The notes below the pieces were generated by a model, which ran no database searches, was not told the DNA's origin, and saw nothing but the letters and a program-made list of their open reading frames with translations. A DNA stretch of 64,000 nt from a virus: IMG/VR virus record IMGVR_UViG_3300044818_000015, positions 26,045 to 90,044 of that record. One strand, written 5' to 3'. A program made the position numbers and the translations under genes. This document shows, piece by piece, positions 19,301 to 25,300 of the stretch (position 1 is its first letter; each line of letters begins with the position of its first letter).

Positions 19301-22300
19301 CGTCATAGTCCAGGCGCACTGCGGCTTTGTGCCGATCGTCAAATAGCCGAATACGATTCGCTCCTGAACGCTTTTCATCCACCTGCATCTTCGGAAAGAA
19401 CTCCGGGAGCTCGGCAAGAATTGCGGTGCGGCCCTTAGCCACCAGCTTGGCGACGCCCTCTCCGTCCTCGAAGTCCTTTTCTGGCGTGCCCGACTTTCCC
19501 CAGATGATGTCCACGTCCCCGAGGCGGGGGTCCGGGTGATATAGTGCCGCTACCGCGTCACCGGTCTCATGTTCGAGGAGCCACGAGATCGCGCCTTTGG
19601 CGTCGTGGTGGAACTGCCGGAGAATCGGCCCGTGCGATCCCATTTCTGGCTGATCTGTCCTCCGCGAGTACTGTGGTTTGTCGTCTTCCTCCAGCAGCGC
19701 CTTCATGCGATCGCGCGCTTCCTTGCCGGCATCGGCGAGCGGATTGGCTTTGGCGGGCGGCGCGGCCTTCTTCGGAGCGGACGGGTGATTTGGCGGGAAT
19801 TTGGATTTCGGGGCGGGGGTTGCCGTGCTTGCGTCAACGGTGACGACCTTGCCGCTGTCTCTCACGGCCAGGGTGAAGGCGGGCTCCTGGTCGCCGTGGT
19901 TGTCGATGCGCAATACCTCGCCAGAATGCGCGGTACCGCCAGGCCCGTTGAAAGTCACCCTTCCGCCGATAGGAAACCGCTTTTCCATGTCGGCCGTAGT
20001 GGCGCGAGCCGTGCCGCGCTTCGCCGCAATTGCGGCAGCCGCGGCGTCGACGGCCTCTTGCTCTTCGTCGGAGATCTCGGGCTCGGCGGGCTTTCCGGAA
20101 GCGAGCGCCTTGAGATCGGAGATCTGGCCCCGGAGAAACTGCTTATTCTCCTCACCAGCCGCCGCGGCGTCTTCCAGAATGGATTCGGCTATGGCGATGT
20201 CACCCCGGATCTCGGCGCGGGCATCCGCCCGGGCTCCAGCCGAATCGGAGCTGAGTGTCAACTCCCACTGCTTTTGTTTCTCGAAGAGGCTGTCGATGAT
20301 ATTGGCGAGCGCTAATTCGGCCTCGTTTTTAGCCCTGTGTTCCTTTTGAAGCTGGTCTTCGAGATTGGCCGTGTGCTTCTTGCTGATAGGGATCTTCTCG
20401 GCGGTGGTCAGGTCTTCCGTCACTGGCGCGGGAGCCACCGGTCCGGTCTTCGGCGCTCCGAACGCCTTGGCGAATTCCTCGACCGGATCCGGTTGCTCGA
20501 AGAACGATTCCGCGGTGGAGCGTTCCACATAGGCGCGGACCATCTTGGCGATCGCGGTGCCGGAATCCTTGCGCAGGATGCCGGCCAGGTGCTCCGCCCG
20601 CGGCGTCGTCTCCGGCCGCTGGCTGCCGAACATCTCGGGCTGGTCCTTGGCAAGCTGGCTGTTGGCGTCGAATCCGTGCGCCTTCTTGTAGTCGGCCTCG
20701 TATTCGATCAGCGCCGTGGCCTGGCGGACGTCGGGTGAAAGCGTCCAATCCGGACGCGCTTCGATGATGCGCAATAGGGGGGCAATGCGCTCCAGTTTGT
20801 TGCGCAGCGCGGGGGCGATGCGCTTAAACTGGTCGCTGTCTTCGAACAGGCTGCCCATCACCAGCTTGGCTACGCGCTCCTTGGCGGCCTTGGTGACCGC
20901 GCCGCTGGTCGAATCGAAAAGGACGGGCCGCTCCTCTTCGGTAAAAATGCCTTCGCTGATGAGCCGGTTGACGATGCTCGGGCCCATCTTCGAGTTCATG
21001 ATGTCGTTGAGCGAATCATCGGGACCGAAGGATTCGAGGACGGAGGCGAGATACTTCGCCAACTCCGGGGTGATGCTGCGGGCGTCTTCCGTTGCCTGTT
21101 CGGCAGTCGAGAGCTTTGCCGTGGGTACTTTGTTGAGGTCGGCGATTGCGCGTTGCTTGTCGATAGTGTCGTCGGCGATAACGCGGAACAGGCCCGGCTT
21201 TTTGAATCCGTCTATCCCGGCGGGATCGATACCGAACATGGGGGCGCGCTTCCTGAGCCGCTCCTGGTACCGCTTGGCAAGTTCAGGAATCTTGTAGGCG
21301 CGCTTCAGGGTGATGAGCCGGTTGTTGCCACCGAGGGCGTTGCCTACGTCCTCAATGACGGAGGGGCCGTTGATCGCGTCGGGGTTGTCATTGATGAGAT
21401 AAGCCTCATCGAAGAAGGCGGGCAGGCTGTTTTGGATCGGACGGGCCCGGTTCAGCTCGTCGCTGTAATCTCGGCCGTTAACGTATGGATAGTCGGGGTC
21501 TTCTTCGAAAGTAAAAGGATCGTGGCTGGGGCGAACGTCGTCTATTTCTCGGATGGAGTAATAGGCTTCGTAGGGGAGGGCTCTTCCCTTGACACGAATT
21601 TGCGTCCGTTCGCCTTTAATCTCTTTTCGGCCTGTTGGAGGCGGTTCAGGAAGCGATTCTCCTTCGTCTCCACGCTGTCCTCGGGCTGAACGTGTTTCAT
21701 CGGATGGCTCCTCTACTATAGGCGTTTTGTCGGCTGGGGGTTTTTCTTGTATTGAACCTTCCTCAGATGTGGCGGTCGGTCCAGCGGCTTCGGTGGTTGT
21801 GGCAGGCCGGATGCGCTCCCAGTAAACGGTGGCTTCAACGTCGTCATCGTCGAATTTGACGCGAATGCCGTCCCGCGTCTTCGTGTTGGCAAAGCGTTTG
21901 AGGTCGACCATTTTGACCACTGCCGGGCGGTCGGGCTTCTCGCCGGGGATGCTTACCAGGACGTGCTGGCCCACCGCGAAATCGTGGATGCCGGCGGGCT
22001 TCTTCAGATCCGGATAGTCGGCCAACACTTCCGGCGGTATGGTCTCGCCAACGTTCATTGCCTTCCGGATCGCGGCCTCATGGCGCCGGGAGAGTTCCGT
22101 TGTCGGGACGCGGGCGGCGCCGTAGCGCTCCGGATCGCGCAATTCTCCTTGAATCATCTGCGCAAAATCGTTGCCGGGGTTGTTGTAGTCGCCGTAGGTA
22201 TCAGCGAGCGCGTTATGGCGCGCAGTCGTATCGCGACTGTGGTTCAGGAGGTCGGCCAGTTCCCGGTAGGGCAACTCCCAGGCGTGTTTGCCCTCGGCGG

Positions 22301-25300
22301 CGGGCTTCTTCTGGCCGCCCCACTCGCGGCCCTTGGCGGATGGCTCAAATTCGGGGATGCCGCCCAGCTCGGCGATGACCGCGGCGTGGTCGATCTTCTT
22401 CGCGGTGGCGCGCTTCCGGAATTCGGCGAGCTTCGCCTGCGCTTCCTCGATTCGCTTGTCGCGATCGCTGATGTTCTCCCACGTCTCCCATTCGTAGCGG
22501 CCCTGGCCGGCGAATTGGGCATCGGCCTCGCGGGCGTGCTTCAGGGAGTCCGCAATTTTCTGGAGAGCGTTGAGCGAGAGCTTGACCGATTGTTTGACGC
22601 GCTCGGGAACTTCTTCGGGCGCGTGCTGTGGCGCTTCGGCGGGAGGCGCATCGCCGGACGCGGGCGCGGGGGTTCCGCGCTTCTTCGCGATCGCCGCGGC
22701 TGCCGCATCGATGGCTTCCTGTTCCTCTTCGGAAACTCCTGCCTCGACGGGCTTCTTGTCTGCCAGCGGGTGTTGCGGGGGAAGCGTCTGCTTCTTCGGC
22801 GGGGCGGGTGGCTTTGGCTTTACGGCGGCCTTCCAGAGGTGATCGTGCGATGGCACCTGAATCACGCCGGGCTTGGCGTCCTTCGCGATGCCTTTGATGC
22901 TGTCTCGGACCGCCACACCACCGGTGCGGATCTCCGCTTCCTTCAGCCCGGTGTGCTGTGCGACGAAATCGACGTACTTCTGATCGTGCTTCGAGGGAGT
23001 CTTCTGAGCTGCAATGTACGCGGCCTTGTCCAGGTCGTTCTCGAATTCCAGGGTGAACTGTTTCGGCCCGTAGCTGTAGCGCGGGGCGGCTCCCTGGAGA
23101 GCATGCGGGAGGATGGCGGGAGTTGCAGATTGTGGCTGTTCAGCCACATTACTTACTTGACTAAGCTCTGGTTTTTCTTCGGGCGCCGGCGTCTCGTTTT
23201 GGAGGGGAGGCACATCGCCGGACGACGGCTGCGCTTCCGCCGCGGGCTTCCCTGTTAGCGGGATTTCGACTATCTTGCCGTCTTTTCCGCTGAACGTGAG
23301 CGAATCGAGGGTGATCGTTCGTCCGGTGACGTTGCGAATGATGCTCCCGTCGTATAACTCGCGGTGTGTCCCTGGCTTCAGGTAGGCGATGGTGACGTGT
23401 GGCTTATAAGTGGGGAATGTGTTGCCGGTGTGGTCGACGGCATCGCCGACCAGCTTATTCAGCTCGTGCAGCTCGGGCGAGTCTACGTCTACCTTGAGGA
23501 CGTCCGGTCCGCCGTCCGTACCCTTAAATATGGAGGTCTTGCCGAAGGTGACGGTGATCGGTCCTTGCCCTTTCAGAATTTCCTGAATCGGAGTGGGGTC
23601 CGCGCTGGGGTTGCCGTATTTGACGGTGACGTGTATTTCCTTCTCGCGGCCGTCGCTGGCGTCGCCTCCGGTTTTCTCCCCTGCTTCAACGTGTAAATGC
23701 TCATCGGGGATGGCGGCGCCGAACTTGCGCACTGCATCCGCGATATCCTCCGGCATGTTGACCTGGGTAGAAGAGTAGTCGTGAGTTTGAGGGGCAGTAT
23801 CATCATTTGATACCGGCGCTGCTTTCTCTTCGGGCGCGGGCTTCGGCTTGCCGGCCGCGGGCCGCGCCATGGCGGCGTCCACGTCGGCACGCAGGGCATT
23901 GTCGAGCGATTCGTATGGTTTACCGTGCCGCGCCATCGCAACGCGATCGCGGGCGATGCTCTCCGGCGTTGCTTCGGGCGCGGCAGCCGCGGGTTTCGGC
24001 GGCACGTCGTCGGCACCGTCATCCGGCTTCGGCGGTTTCGGTGGCACGTCATCCGGCTTCGGTGGTTTCGGCGGAACATCATCGGGCTTTGGCGGTTTCG
24101 GCGGAACGTCCCTCTTGCCGGTCCGTTGGAATTCCTTCTCGAGAATGGAATACGCCGCTTGGTTGCGCCGGAAGATAGCCGGGTCGACGCCGGGGTTTCT
24201 GTCCGGATGGGACGCCATCGCGGCCTTGCGGTACGCGGCGCGCACCTCTTCGAACGTCGCGTTTCGGTCGACGCCTAGAATATCGCGGGCTTGGTCCTGG
24301 GAAAACTCCGGAGATCCGCGGGGCCGTCTCTGTCGCCGGGCGTCATCCTCCTCACGCTGGCGCTTTTGCCGGGCTTCTGATTCCTCACGTTCGCGCTTGA
24401 GTTTGGCTTCATATTCCGCTCGCCTTCGCGCGGAGGCATCTGCGCTTTGGTCCGGAGGTGGCTTCTTGGTGCCATCGCGTGCGGCCGTTGTCTCCTCATA
24501 CATCTGCCACATGCGTTCGTCGGTGTACTGGTGGCCGCTGGCGGGGTCTTCCCACATCCCTTGCGCGTTTTTCTTATAGAGGTTGTCGCGCCATGTCTCG
24601 TAGGGGCCGGGCTTGTAGCCGTCGTCGGGTGGGGGCTTCTTGGGTCCGCCGCCGCCTTCCCGCTTAAACTTCTCAAAGAGGGACTCTTCGTCAAATTCAT
24701 TGCCGTTAGTTCGGTCCTTTGACTGCCAGCGATCTTCGGTACCGTGTTGCTCGTAAAACTTGTCTCGCCACGCATTAAATTCTGGGTCGGGGGCGCCGCC
24801 CCTTTGCTCGCTGCGTCCATGGGTGCCAAAGCGTTGGTTATACTCAGCGTGCAGCGCTTCATCGGTGAAGGTGTTGCCCGCAGTGTCTTCCCAAGTGCCT
24901 TGCGCCGTCTGCTTGTAGTTCTTATTGCGCCAGTCTGAGTAGAAGTTTCTAAATCGGTTGGGGCCCGTGCCGTGGGAGCCAGGGTCGCCGCTATCCGGTG
25001 GGGGCTCGTCAACGATTTTCTCTGCTTCGCCGGGCTTGAACTTGAAATTGAAGATGTCGCCGAGTTTCTTCTCGATGGCGGTAAGCACCTTTTCGCGGTA
25101 TTCCGGACCGGCCGCGTGGACAAAGGGCAACAGGGTCATGGCGGCATGGCCCACCAGGTCGCCGGCCGTGGCTGGCGACGGGTCTTGCTTGAAGCGCTCA
25201 TACACTTCAGGTAGGTCTTTCGCCATAGTGGTGGCGAAATATGCATCGACGCCCGCCCGCACCGAATCCGGTATCCCTGGCAGCCTTAGTCCCGCGATGG

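Noticed and set aside
17304-19346. 680-codon open frame on the plus strand inside the giant gene
   Set aside because: It is antisense to the methyltransferase and upstream regions; its product is Arg/Gly/Leu-rich without motifs, as expected from the GC-rich complement.
21963-23258. 431-codon plus-strand frame opposite the giant gene
   Set aside because: Low-complexity antisense sequence; no start signal and no recognisable domain.
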